Under the pieces are notes generated by a model that did no database searches, was not told the origin of the DNA, and worked only from the letters and a program-made list of their open reading frames with translations. From MM2 sp035460165 (GTDB lineage: Bacteria; Pseudomonadota; Gammaproteobacteria; Burkholderiales; Methylophilaceae), in contig DATHWW010000019.1 of NCBI GenBank assembly GCA_035460165.1, forward strand, positions 62,001 to 126,000: a stretch of DNA of 64,000 nt, written 5' to 3'. Positions 1 to 7,410 of this stretch are shown in pieces. The position numbers were made by a program, and so were the translations under genes. Position 1 is the stretch's first letter. Every line of letters begins with the position of its first letter.

Positions 1-20
1 GGTTGACTGCCAGGTTAGAC
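1..20 (-). repeat. attC site, truncated by window edge
   Basis: GTTAGAC at 14-20 preceded by GGTTGACTGCCAG matches the terminal half of the other attC sites in this array. The rest lies outside the window. Confidence 0.7.
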
Positions 21-554
21 CGGCAGTGTGTAAATGTACTGATAGTAAACATGGAACCCAAAATAGTAGACGACCGAAAGTGTGCCAAATATAGCAACTG
101 CTAAGCCCTTATGCAGTCGATGTGCAGGGTGTAGCCCAAGACGAGCACCGATGAAAGCGAACAATGGAAAGAAAGTAGTGAATAGCAATGCGTCAGCGGC
201 CTGAACATACCAATGGAGATGCGGCGATGACATTGGACTATCCCAAACAGTTACCCAAATAGAGAAGCAATAGATCAGGGCGGCTGGCACAACTGCAAAA
301 ATTGTTGCATTGCGCCAAGCATGGGTGGGTGATGCAAGACCGAACAAAATACCGAAGGGAACCGCAGCAACAATTGCACCCGAAATACTTTGCAGGAGCA
401 AAGCGATAATCCCGTTGAGTGGGGGAAAAATCGAGAAGAGCGCGAATGACAGATGAACACCCCAAAATACTTGAGCCATGAAAAGCGCGGGGGTAAGAAA
501 AATTATCCCAAGTAAGAAAAGGCTAGTCTGTGTCTGACGCGGTGAAATATGCAT
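15..554 (-). CDS. Cassette-encoded multi-pass membrane protein, unknown function
   Basis: A 179-residue protein with about five hydrophobic segments, the first (LFLLGIIFLTPALFMAQVFW) near residues 12-31 and the last near residues 150-170. No family is recognised. The ATG start lies just inside the attC on its 5' side, and the stop TAA is formed by the TTA of the GTTAGAC heptamer of the attC at the window edge. This overlap is typical of integron cassettes and supports the gene being mobile. A role in the inner membrane is inferred only from hydrophobicity. Confidence 0.7.
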   Translation of the reverse strand: MHISPRQTQTSLFLLGIIFLTPALFMAQVFWGVHLSFALFSIFPPLNGIIALLLQSISGAIVAAVPFGILFGLASPTHAWRNATIFAVVPAALIYCFSIWVTVWDSPMSSPHLHWYVQAADALLFTTFFPLFAFIGARLGLHPAHRLHKGLAVAIFGTLSVVYYFGFHVYYQYIYTLPV

Positions 555-558
555 TGGG

Positions 559-623
559 GTCTCACGTTTGAATTAAAGAGCAATGCGTGTCAGCGCAGCG
601 TCCGCTTGAATGACAGGTTAGAA
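559..623 (-). repeat. attC site
   Basis: The outer heptamers are GTCTCAC at 559-565 and GTTAGAA at 617-623. The inner segments GTCAGCGCAGC and GTCCGCTTGAATGACAG resemble the neighbouring sites. Both heptamers differ from consensus at one position, so the site may be weakened. Confidence 0.65.
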
Positions 624-1142
624 ATCATGACGGCCTCGAATTTTTTGGATACTGTTTGAAATGCCCTCAGCCCCTAAAACAAGCCAAAGTGCTAGGCCTA
701 ACTCTACGAATGTTGCGACTACATATGCAGCTAGCGTCGGGGTCCAAGCGCTCAGGGGCGGGGTAATACCCCTTAGTAAATAAATACGAGGTGTAAGAAT
801 GACTGTTGAGAAATGGGTGACTAAATCAATGATTGAGTTAAACACATAAAAGACGCCAACTAAACGAAGTGCAAGCACTTGAAGCGCGGGTAGGAAGGTT
901 TTGTCTGTATTTAGTTTATTACCGTCGATTAACTTGTTGGTAATAGTGGCCGGGAAGAAGAAAAGAATAAGCCCTATTGCTAAATTTCCCAGAGAAGGAA
1001 GTCCTGCAAGAAGAAAAGCAGGCCAGAATGATGGAGCTTTTATTGCATCGGGAATTAAGGTTGGCAGCCAGCTGATATACCAAAACAATAATACTGCGCC
1101 AATGATCTTAACTAAGAGGGATGTTAGGTCTTTGTAGTCCAT
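618..1142 (-). CDS. Cassette-encoded membrane protein, unknown function
   Basis: A 174-residue protein with four predicted membrane segments, near residues 8-25 (LVKIIGAVLLFWYISWL), 42-63 (LLAGLPSLGNLAIGLILFFF), 86-110 and 140-160. No catalytic motif or known family is visible. The ATG at 1140-1142 is followed upstream by an attC, and the TAA stop at 618-620 uses the TTA of GTTAGAA, so the gene fills its cassette. Inner-membrane location is inferred from hydrophobicity. Confidence 0.7.
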   Translation of the reverse strand: MDYKDLTSLLVKIIGAVLLFWYISWLPTLIPDAIKAPSFWPAFLLAGLPSLGNLAIGLILFFFPATITNKLIDGNKLNTDKTFLPALQVLALRLVGVFYVFNSIIDLVTHFSTVILTPRIYLLRGITPPLSAWTPTLAAYVVATFVELGLALWLVLGAEGISNSIQKIRGRHDF

Positions 1143-1160
1143 GTGCCGCCTATTGATGAG

Positions 1161-1259
1161 TTCTAACGTTCAAGGTGAGGGGCCGCCGGAGCGGCGAAGG
1201 CGTGGAAGTTCTCAACATGCGCAGCTTGCCGGCAGTCCTTCTCGACCAAAATGTTAAGC
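1161..1259 (-). repeat. attC site (long form)
   Basis: Starts TTCTAACGTTCAAGGTGAGG and ends with GTTAAGC at 1253-1259. The inner part contains GGGGCCGCCGGAGCGGC and GTCCTTCTCGACC. About 99 bp, longer than most sites here. Confidence 0.7.
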
Positions 1260-1679
1260 ATCTATTTCCTCCTCGGTGTCTGTTGGATATACCGACAAGC
1301 AGACGGATACCCCAGCTTCTCCTGCGAGCAAGAGCAGCTGGGGTGGGAACGTAAACGATGCACAGCCGGATGGGTTAATTTCGGCGCCGAAATCTAAGAT
1401 GGCACCATCTGCACCGGGGAGCGATACCAACATTTTGACCTGCTCAAGGTTCCCTCGAAGAAATGAAATGACGTCTTGAATTTGTTGGGATAGCTCAGAG
1501 AACTCTGCTTCACTTGCTACGACGCGTATTCCTGACGACTGGTTTATTTCTTCGCTATGCGTACTCTTGGGGAAGCGCTTCTCTCCTTTGCGCCAAAGTG
1601 AGTCCACTTCTAGCGAAGACTTTTCCATGAACCCATCTACATCGAAGTCGGTGCCGCCAGCTCGGAGAATGCAAGTCAT
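1254..1679 (-). CDS. Cassette-encoded soluble protein, unknown function
   Basis: A 141-residue protein without membrane segments. It opens with TCILRAGGTDFDVDGFM, followed by a charged stretch (LWRKGEKRFPKS), and has an acidic C-terminus (PTDTEEEIDA). The opening resembles small hypothetical proteins often found in integron cassettes, possibly of the DUF4279 type, but this is recalled resemblance and not verified. ATG start at 1677-1679; the stop TAA lies within the GTTAAGC heptamer of its attC. Confidence 0.7.
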   Translation of the reverse strand: MTCILRAGGTDFDVDGFMEKSSLEVDSLWRKGEKRFPKSTHSEEINQSSGIRVVASEAEFSELSQQIQDVISFLRGNLEQVKMLVSLPGADGAILDFGAEINPSGCASFTFPPQLLLLAGEAGVSVCLSVYPTDTEEEIDA

Positions 1680-1683
1680 AGCT

Positions 1684-1796
1684 GCCTAACGTGCTAAGTA
1701 AGGGGCGCGCCATGCTGTAGATGGCGAGGCTGTGTTGCCCAGAAGTGGTGAACGAAGTGGCTTCATGGCGAGTCCCGCTTGACTGTAGGGTTAGGT
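1684..1796 (-). repeat. attC site (long form)
   Basis: The outer heptamers GCCTAAC at 1684-1690 and GTTAGGT at 1790-1796 both match consensus. The arms AAGTAAGGGGCGCGCCATG and GGCGAGTCCCGCTTGACTG fold back on each other. About 113 bp. Confidence 0.85.
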
Positions 1797-2137
1797 GTCA
1801 TGAGCACGTTGGCGCTACTCAGAGTGGCAATGATACGGGACGCCTCTGCTTTGCCCTTAAGGTTTAATGCCGAGGAAGCTTTTGGATTTATTGTGAACTC
1901 TGGGTCAAGACTCAATTTGACACAGTGATTACGTATGGCCTCAAGCTCGGGGTTTTGAATTTCGCAGTTTTCAAAGTAATCCCATTCTCCTGAAGAAAGT
2001 TTGTCGTTCAGCCATGAGTTGATGATACTCAATACTTCATCTTTTGATCTTGATACGGGGCGACTGTTAATGTGTCTGAGCACTATCAATATCAATACGC
2101 ACATAACAATGGAGACGGCCCAGAGCACTTGGTACAT
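1763..2137 (-). CDS. Cassette-encoded single-pass membrane protein, unknown function
   Basis: A 124-residue protein with one N-terminal hydrophobic segment (VLWAVSIVMCVLILIVL, residues 4-20), then a soluble domain that includes DEVLSIINSWLNDKLSSGEW. Probably anchored in the inner membrane by its N-terminus. The last residues NPTVKRDSP are read from within the attC, a tail also found in other cassette genes here. ATG start at 2135-2137. No function is recognised. Confidence 0.65.
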   Translation of the reverse strand: MYQVLWAVSIVMCVLILIVLRHINSRPVSRSKDEVLSIINSWLNDKLSSGEWDYFENCEIQNPELEAIRNHCVKLSLDPEFTINPKASSALNLKGKAEASRIIATLSSANVLMTPNPTVKRDSP

Positions 2138-2195
2138 CTAACGTTTGACATAAGGGGCGCACTTTAGCGCGTCCCGCTTGAATGATTGGTTAGGC
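2136..2195 (-). repeat. attC site
   Basis: ATCTAAC at 2136-2142 and GTTAGGC at 2189-2195 match both consensus heptamers. The inner arms ATAAGGGGCGCAC and GCGCGTCCCGCTTGAATG pair. 60 bp, the common length for attC sites. Confidence 0.9.
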
Positions 2196-2545
2196 GCAAA
2201 GCGTGACCACAACGCGAAAACGCAACCCAGCCCAAAACCTAAAATAAGCGATGTATCAAATAGCCAAAGCGCAATGGCAAAAAAGATAGCAGAGATAACC
2301 GCCAGCCATGTAGCTAAAGGTGTCAAGCCCGCTCGCTGAAACCAAAATGTAATGCTAAGTACGGTAGAAATAATAGCCGCGATAGCATAGAAAACGAAAA
2401 ATGTTCGGTTTTCGTAACTTGGCGCAAAGATAAACTCAAGCTGGCCCATAGCCCGTTCAGGTGGAGAGAGGAGGTGGAGCCAACTAGCCCAGAAAAAAAT
2501 AGCCAGAACTGTGTATTGAGCAGCAGCTAGGTGTCGAGGCTCCAA
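2138..2545 (-). CDS. Cassette-encoded membrane protein, unknown function
   Basis: A 135-residue open frame starting with TTG, with no clear ribosome-binding site. It has four hydrophobic segments (for example TVLAIFFWASWLHLL near the start, then AIAAIISTVLSITFW and WLAVISAIFFAIALWLF). The C-terminus NQSFKRDALKCAPYVKR is translated from the attC, giving the same KRD tail as neighbouring cassettes. The true start is uncertain because no ATG occurs before residue 33. No family is recognised. Confidence 0.6.
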   Translation of the reverse strand: MEPRHLAAAQYTVLAIFFWASWLHLLSPPERAMGQLEFIFAPSYENRTFFVFYAIAAIISTVLSITFWFQRAGLTPLATWLAVISAIFFAIALWLFDTSLILGFGLGCVFALWSRFAPNQSFKRDALKCAPYVKR

Positions 2546-2554
2546 GATTTTTGC

Positions 2555-2618
2555 GCCTAACGTCTAAGGTAAGGGGCGCGCCGCTTGCGGCGCGTCCCGC
2601 TTGACCGCAGTGTTAGGT
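2555..2618 (-). repeat. attC site
   Basis: GCCTAAC at 2555-2561 and GTTAGGT at 2612-2618 match consensus. The long inner pairing AAGGGGCGCGCCGC / GCGGCGCGTCCCGCTT is nearly perfect. 64 bp, the best-preserved site in the array. Confidence 0.92.
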
Positions 2619-3013
2619 TTTGTCGACCATGCAAGCCATAGCAAACAACACCACACCACGAAAGAAATAGGCCCCCGAAACAAACCATAGGCACGAGGAA
2701 TATTTTCGTAAAGCGGACCAATAGCAAAAGTTCCAAGGAAGCAGTCAATAGCTAACACGAAGCAAAAAACGATGAATAGCCGACGCGCCCATAAGCGCCC
2801 AGCATCCGTAAGCCAAGCTAAGGCAGCGCCAAGTATGTAATGAGCGCCAAATGCCGCCACAAAGAGTTGAATTACAAAATTAGACATACTAGTTGGCAAC
2901 GAGGCAAGCCAGTCACTGTTAACAAAGACCGCCACGGCATGGGCAGTCAAAGCCACCACCCACACTAGGTACATAGTGAAAACAGGCTTTTCTAATCGCT
3001 GAACAAGTCTCAC
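2564..3013 (-). CDS. Cassette-encoded membrane protein, unknown function
   Basis: A 149-residue protein, GTG start at 3011-3013, with an alternative ATG 13 codons later (MYLVWVVALTAHAVAVFV). About four membrane segments are visible, near residues 15-32, 48-70, 78-98 and 120-136. The C-terminus NTAVKRDAPQAARPLP is read through the attC. No known domain is recognised. Direction and spacing fit a single cassette between the attC sites at 2555 and 3021. Confidence 0.65.
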   Translation of the reverse strand: MRLVQRLEKPVFTMYLVWVVALTAHAVAVFVNSDWLASLPTSMSNFVIQLFVAAFGAHYILGAALAWLTDAGRLWARRLFIVFCFVLAIDCFLGTFAIGPLYENIPRAYGLFRGPISFVVWCCLLWLAWSTKPNTAVKRDAPQAARPLP

Positions 3014-3020
3014 AGGAAAA

Positions 3021-3143
3021 CCCTAACGTCGAAAGTAAGGGGCTGGCCGCCCGGAGCGGTGACCGGAGCCGGACAGGTTAAAGTCACCGCCCAACGTAAA
3101 GACGGAGTTTGTCGGCCAGTCCCGCTTGACTGAGGGGTTAGAG
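3021..3143 (-). repeat. attC site (long form, degenerate ends)
   Basis: CCCTAAC at 3021-3027 and GTTAGAG at 3137-3143 each deviate from consensus at one position. The inner AAGTAAGGGGCTGGCCG pairs with CGGCCAGTCCCGCTTGACT. Between them lies an extra GC-rich stem region. About 123 bp. Confidence 0.75.
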
Positions 3144-3152
3144 GTTATCAAC

Positions 3153-3377
3153 TTAGACTTCACTTTCCGATAGCTCAGTAAACTGCGAAATATGAATGCC
3201 CGAATAAATGCGCCCACTTGAATGGCCAACAAATACACCGTGCTCTGGCATATTCGGAATTTCACCAAGAAAAATCAATGGAAGATCATTGAAATAAGAG
3301 GCAGCTTTAATGACTGGCTCAGCTGCCCATTTTTTCTTGAGCTTAACTAAGCTGAGTTTTCGTGGGAATTGGGCCAT
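3153..3377 (-). CDS. Small cassette-encoded protein, unknown function
   Basis: A 74-residue basic-to-neutral soluble protein (MAQFPRKLSLVKLKKKW at the start, ELSESEV at the end). No domain is recognised. It is the gene nearest the expected attI side of the array. ATG start at 3375-3377; the stop lies just outside the GTTAGAG heptamer of its attC. Confidence 0.55.
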   Translation of the reverse strand: MAQFPRKLSLVKLKKKWAAEPVIKAASYFNDLPLIFLGEIPNMPEHGVFVGHSSGRIYSGIHISQFTELSESEV

Positions 3378-3387
3378 TGAAGTTGCC

Positions 3388-3412
3388 CTCTAACGTAAAG
3401 TAGGCGTCCTAA
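3388..3412 (-). other. Right edge of cassette array: half attC or attI remnant
   Basis: CTCTAAC at 3388-3394, followed by GTAAAGTAGGCGTCC, resembles the opening half of the attC sites here (TAACGT..AAGTAAGGGG), but no matching second half follows. It is either a truncated attC or the attI-cassette junction of a lost integron. Confidence 0.5.
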
Positions 3413-3673
3413 ATGATGGTAATAATCCATCAAAAAGGAAAAAATTGAAATTTTCATTAATGTTATTTCTTTTATTTTTAAATATATAAGGTTAGTAGAT
3501 CCCTAAAGCGTATTAGCAAATACGTCTTTATCTGCCAGCGTCCAACTTTTGGCGGGTGCAGAAAAACCAGCCGCAAGCATTGCAGCATCTTCATGCAAAC
3601 GCAAGAAAATTAACCATTAAATTGATTTAATACATTAGCTTATGCGTAACGCATAAGTTTGTTGATATACAGC
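3413..3673. other. AT-rich intergenic region with inverted repeat
   Basis: No gene is seen here. The left half is strongly AT-rich (long A and T runs around 3430-3490). CTTATGCG at 3639-3646 and CGCATAAG at 3650-3657 form a tight hairpin 16 bp beyond the stop of the following minus-strand gene. It could act as a weak terminator for that gene, although no clear T-run follows on the minus strand. Confidence 0.5.
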
Positions 3674-6600
3674 CTACGCAGCCAACCTTAGTCGGTACCA
3701 GTCCTCGAATTCCTGGCCTGACAAGGGTGGGCTGAGGTGATAGCCCTGCATTTGCAGGCAGTCGGAATCCAGCAGCATCACATGCATCTCTGCGGATTCG
3801 ACGCCTTTAGCCACGATGTGCAGCCCAAGCGTCTTGCTGATATCGATGATGTCTTCCGTCACGTCCGCGCCGGCTTCATCGGTAGCAAGTTTCCTGACAA
3901 ACTCCTGGTCCACCTTGAGCGTATCGATCAAGCGTTGTCCCAGCAGACCCAGATTTGAATCGCCCTTGCCAAAGTCATCCAGCGCAATCTTTACGCCCAA
4001 CGCCTTTATGCCTCGCAAAATAGCAATCGATTCGTCGGGATTTTTCAGCAGCATTGTTTCGCTCAGCTCCAACTGCAGGTTGCCCGGCGCGATGTTGTGC
4101 GCCCGCAGTGCCGTTTCGATATTTTCGCGCAGGGTCAGTTGCCTGAACTGGAGCGGCGAGATATTGACAGATAACATCATTGCCGGAAGTCCGTGATCCT
4201 GCCATTGCCGCGCCTGGCGGCAGGCCTCATTCAGCTCCCACGCGCCTATGGGGCCTATCATGCCGCAGGTTTCGGCCACTGGAATGAAATCGTTGGGGGC
4301 TACCCCGGTCGCTGGCCAGCGCATGAGCGCCTCGACGCCGATCACGGCTTGCGTGGCTATATCGATGATGGGCTGGTAATGCAAACGCAATTCGTCCCGT
4401 TCAATGGCGCTTTGCAAGCGGCTCTCGATGCGCAATACCAGTGCGGCACTTTCGTTAAGCGCGGGAGTATAGAGTTGGAAATTATTGCGTCCCCCTTTCT
4501 TGGCGTGATACATGGCGATATCCGCATGCTGAAGCAAAGTCTCCAGATCGTCGCCGTCGTCAGGAAAAAGGCTGATGCCTATGCTGGGTGAACTATGCAA
4601 TTCAAGGTTACCCACCCGATAGGGTTCGCAAAGACAATTGACCAGATGTTGTGCCGCGTGAGCTACATCCGACACGTCATGGATATGCGACAGCACGACC
4701 AGGAACTCGTCCCCGCCTAGCCGTCCGGCCGTATCTTCGCCCCGCACGCAGGTAATTAACCGTTTTGCCACCTCTTTCAGGACGGCATCGCCCACTTCGT
4801 GACCATAGGTATCGTTGATGGGCTTGAAGTAGTCCATATCGATAAACATGACGGCTACCCGCGTTTGGCCGCGGCGGGCGCTGTCGAGCAAGCGCTCGGC
4901 GAACTCATAGCTCAGTTTTCGGTTCGGCAATCCGGTCAGTACGTCGTGCTGGGCCAGCTCGATGGCCTCCTTGCGCAAACGCACGATGCCGAGGTGGGTG
5001 CTGATGCGAGCCAGCAACTCACGCGCACCGAAAGGCTTGACCAGGTAATCGTCGGCGCCGGCCTGCAAGCCTTCAACTCGCGCTTCTTCGCCCGCCCGGG
5101 CGGAAAGCAGGATCACCGGTGTGCAGTTAGTGCGTGGGTTGGCGCGCAGGGCCTGCAGCAGGCCGAAACCGTCCAGATTCGGCATCATGATGTCGCTTAG
5201 CACCAGGTCCGGCGGATCGCGCAACGCGGATTCCAGGGCCTGCTGGCCGTCGGCGACCGACTCGACGTCCCAGTAAGGCGCGAGCAGCTCGCGCACATAG
5301 GCCCGCATATCGGCGTTGTCGTCGGCCCAGAGGATGCGCGGCCGATGGCCGCTTACCGTCATCACCGACGAAGGCGCAGTTGTTCCGGGCAGCCAGGCCT
5401 GCGCCTCTTCCACAAAGGTTTGGGCTTTGATGGCGGTCGTGGCGAGGGATGGTCTTGCGCCGATTTGCTCCGTCCGCAGATGGGCCGTGCCTCCCGGCAC
5501 GGTGACGGTAAAAGTCGTGCCGACGCCGAGCGTACTGGTGACGCTGATCGTGCCGCCGTGCAGCTTTACCAACTCCTGCACCAGCGCCAGCCCGATGCCA
5601 GTACCTTCCTGACTGCGGCTGCGCGCGTTCTCCACCCGATGGAAGCGCTCGAACAACCGCGGCAGATGCTCTTGAGGCACGCCGATGCCCGTGTCGGTGA
5701 CGCTGAGTTCCGCATGGCTGTCTTCCCAGCGCAAGCGCACCGTGATGCTGCCTTGGAAGGTGAATTTGAATGCGTTGGAGATTAGGTTGAGAACGATTTT
5801 CTCCCACAGGTCCGTGTCCACATACACCGGTTCCGGTAGCGGCGGGCAATCCACGATATAGCGAATATCGGCATTTTCGATCGCGGAAGTAAACATGCTG
5901 GCCAGCTCGGCGGTAAAGGTGGCGAGGTCGGTCGGAGCATAGTGTGCCCGCATGCGGTCTGACTCGATGCGGGAGAAGTCGAGCAGCGAATTGACCAGTT
6001 TCAACAACCGCAAGGCATTGCGATAAGCCAGGTCGAGCTGCTGCCGTTCACCTTCGGGTAAAGCGACGACATGGGGGGAGTAGATGAGCTCTTGCAACGG
6101 GCCGAGCATGAGCGTGAGCGGAGTGCGGAATTCATGGCTAACGTTGGAGAAGAACGTGGTTTTGGCCTGGTCAAGCGCGGCCATGGCTTTGGCGTGTTGG
6201 CGTTCTTCTTCATAGGCGCGCGCATTGGCGATGGCGGTATTGAGGTGGCCTACGACCAGTTCGAAAAATCCCCAATAATCATCGTCAAAGGCGCGCCGAG
6301 GACTGATGCCAAGCACCAGAACGCCGATGGGCTCCGCCCGTCCCGAGCGGATAATAGGTAACATCATCGCCCGGTGCGGCGACTCTCCCCACGGCTCGGT
6401 TGGCAGGCCTTCGAAGCGGGTGTCGATATCGTCGACGAGGTCCGGCGTTCCCTGCGCCATGACCCGCGCCAGCGGCCAACCGGTAGTCTCCATTTCCGCC
6501 ATGTCCACCAGCAATGGGCTGGCGAGCGTTCCCGCCGCCAGGCCGGCCTGGCCGGCAAGCCGAAGATGGGTCCCCGCCTCGTCCAGCAAATAGACCAGGG

Positions 6601-7216
6601 CGAAGGGAATATCGCGCCGGTTGTGGCCGATGATTTCCATGCATTGTCGCGCAACCTCGTCGACCGTCTGCAACCCCACGGCCATCTCGCGCAGCGTCTT
6701 CAGGCGGCGTTCGTTGATGACGGGCAGGGTACTTTCGAAGCAGGCGTTAAAGACGCCCCAAGGCCGGCCTTGTTCGTCCCGGATGGGGCTGAATGAAAAG
6801 GTGAAATAGGTCTCTTCCAGATAGTCGAAGCGGAACATCTCCAGAAGAAAATTTTCGTACCAGATGGATTTGCCGGTCTCGATGACCTGATCCATCAGCG
6901 GTCCAACGATGTCCCAAATTTCGGCCCAACACGCCTGTCCCGAGCCGCCCAGGAATTGCGGGTGCTTGCTCTGCCCCAGCAGGGGCCGGTAGGCGTCGTT
7001 ATAGAGCATCGTCCGCTCTGCCCCCAACCAGAGCGCAATCGGAAGCCGCGAATCGAGACAGATGTTGACGGTGGTGCGCAGGCTCTGTGGCCAAGTGGCC
7101 AAGGGACCCAGAGGAGTCAGTGACCAATCCATGGACTCGATGAGTTTGCCCATCTCGCTGGAGACGAGCCAATCCCCGGAGTTGTTGAGGAACGATGAAA
7201 CGCTCGGATTAGTCAT
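3674..7216 (-). CDS. Hybrid sensor kinase with receiver, GGDEF and EAL domains
   Basis: A 1180-residue protein: PAS-like sensor (about 15-150), GAF (170-325), HisKA with phospho-acceptor SHEFRTPLT near 355, HATPase (455-570, DTGIGVP and GTGIGLAL), receiver (625-745, VLSDIMMPNLDGF and VKPF), GGDEF (760-915, intact GGDEF near 830) and EAL (930-1170). It probably links histidine phosphorelay to cyclic-di-GMP turnover. The EAL domain has EALMRW and ELSET, but the usual AEGVE motif reads AKGVE near 1136 and the DDFGTGYSSL loop reads DDFGKGDSNL, so phosphodiesterase activity is probably impaired. ATG 7216 is preferred over GTG 7252 because GGAA precedes it and the upstream residues look unstructured. 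No membrane segment, so cytoplasmic. Confidence 0.88.
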   Translation of the reverse strand: MTNPSVSSFLNNSGDWLVSSEMGKLIESMDWSLTPLGPLATWPQSLRTTVNICLDSRLPIALWLGAERTMLYNDAYRPLLGQSKHPQFLGGSGQACWAEIWDIVGPLMDQVIETGKSIWYENFLLEMFRFDYLEETYFTFSFSPIRDEQGRPWGVFNACFESTLPVINERRLKTLREMAVGLQTVDEVARQCMEIIGHNRRDIPFALVYLLDEAGTHLRLAGQAGLAAGTLASPLLVDMAEMETTGWPLARVMAQGTPDLVDDIDTRFEGLPTEPWGESPHRAMMLPIIRSGRAEPIGVLVLGISPRRAFDDDYWGFFELVVGHLNTAIANARAYEEERQHAKAMAALDQAKTTFFSNVSHEFRTPLTLMLGPLQELIYSPHVVALPEGERQQLDLAYRNALRLLKLVNSLLDFSRIESDRMRAHYAPTDLATFTAELASMFTSAIENADIRYIVDCPPLPEPVYVDTDLWEKIVLNLISNAFKFTFQGSITVRLRWEDSHAELSVTDTGIGVPQEHLPRLFERFHRVENARSRSQEGTGIGLALVQELVKLHGGTISVTSTLGVGTTFTVTVPGGTAHLRTEQIGARPSLATTAIKAQTFVEEAQAWLPGTTAPSSVMTVSGHRPRILWADDNADMRAYVRELLAPYWDVESVADGQQALESALRDPPDLVLSDIMMPNLDGFGLLQALRANPRTNCTPVILLSARAGEEARVEGLQAGADDYLVKPFGARELLARISTHLGIVRLRKEAIELAQHDVLTGLPNRKLSYEFAERLLDSARRGQTRVAVMFIDMDYFKPINDTYGHEVGDAVLKEVAKRLITCVRGEDTAGRLGGDEFLVVLSHIHDVSDVAHAAQHLVNCLCEPYRVGNLELHSSPSIGISLFPDDGDDLETLLQHADIAMYHAKKGGRNNFQLYTPALNESAALVLRIESRLQSAIERDELRLHYQPIIDIATQAVIGVEALMRWPATGVAPNDFIPVAETCGMIGPIGAWELNEACRQARQWQDHGLPAMMLSVNISPLQFRQLTLRENIETALRAHNIAPGNLQLELSETMLLKNPDESIAILRGIKALGVKIALDDFGKGDSNLGLLGQRLIDTLKVDQEFVRKLATDEAGADVTEDIIDISKTLGLHIVAKGVESAEMHVMLLDSDCLQMQGYHLSPPLSGQEFEDWYRLRLAA

Positions 7217-7410
7217 TCTTAAATTCCAGACTGGATGCGTTCCACCCCCCACTTCGCGAGGAAATTATTTATTTTTTCTATAAGTAACCTTTATTTGGCA
7301 GCTTGCTCCCGCATAAGTTGCACCGTCCCCATGGGTATATGGCTTGAGCATATTCGCTACCACGACGCTGTAGTCCGCCTGCTGATCCCAGTGTCCAATA
7401 CGCCGGATAT

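Larger units (their letters stand above)
1..3412 (-). mobile_element. Integron gene-cassette array without integrase (CALIN-like)
   Basis: Seven short minus-strand genes are separated by imperfect palindromes that start with a RYYYAAC-like heptamer and end with a GTTRRRY-like heptamer, the hallmark of attC sites. Six are complete, and partial sites lie at both ends. Many share the inner arms AAGGGGC and GTCCCGCTTGA. Each gene ends inside or next to the attC on its 3' side, as cassettes do. Gene direction puts the expected attI/intI end near 3400, but that side runs into non-coding sequence and a signalling gene, and no tyrosine recombinase occurs anywhere in the window. Base composition is lower in GC than the flanking chromosome. 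The array continues beyond the left edge. Confidence 0.85.
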
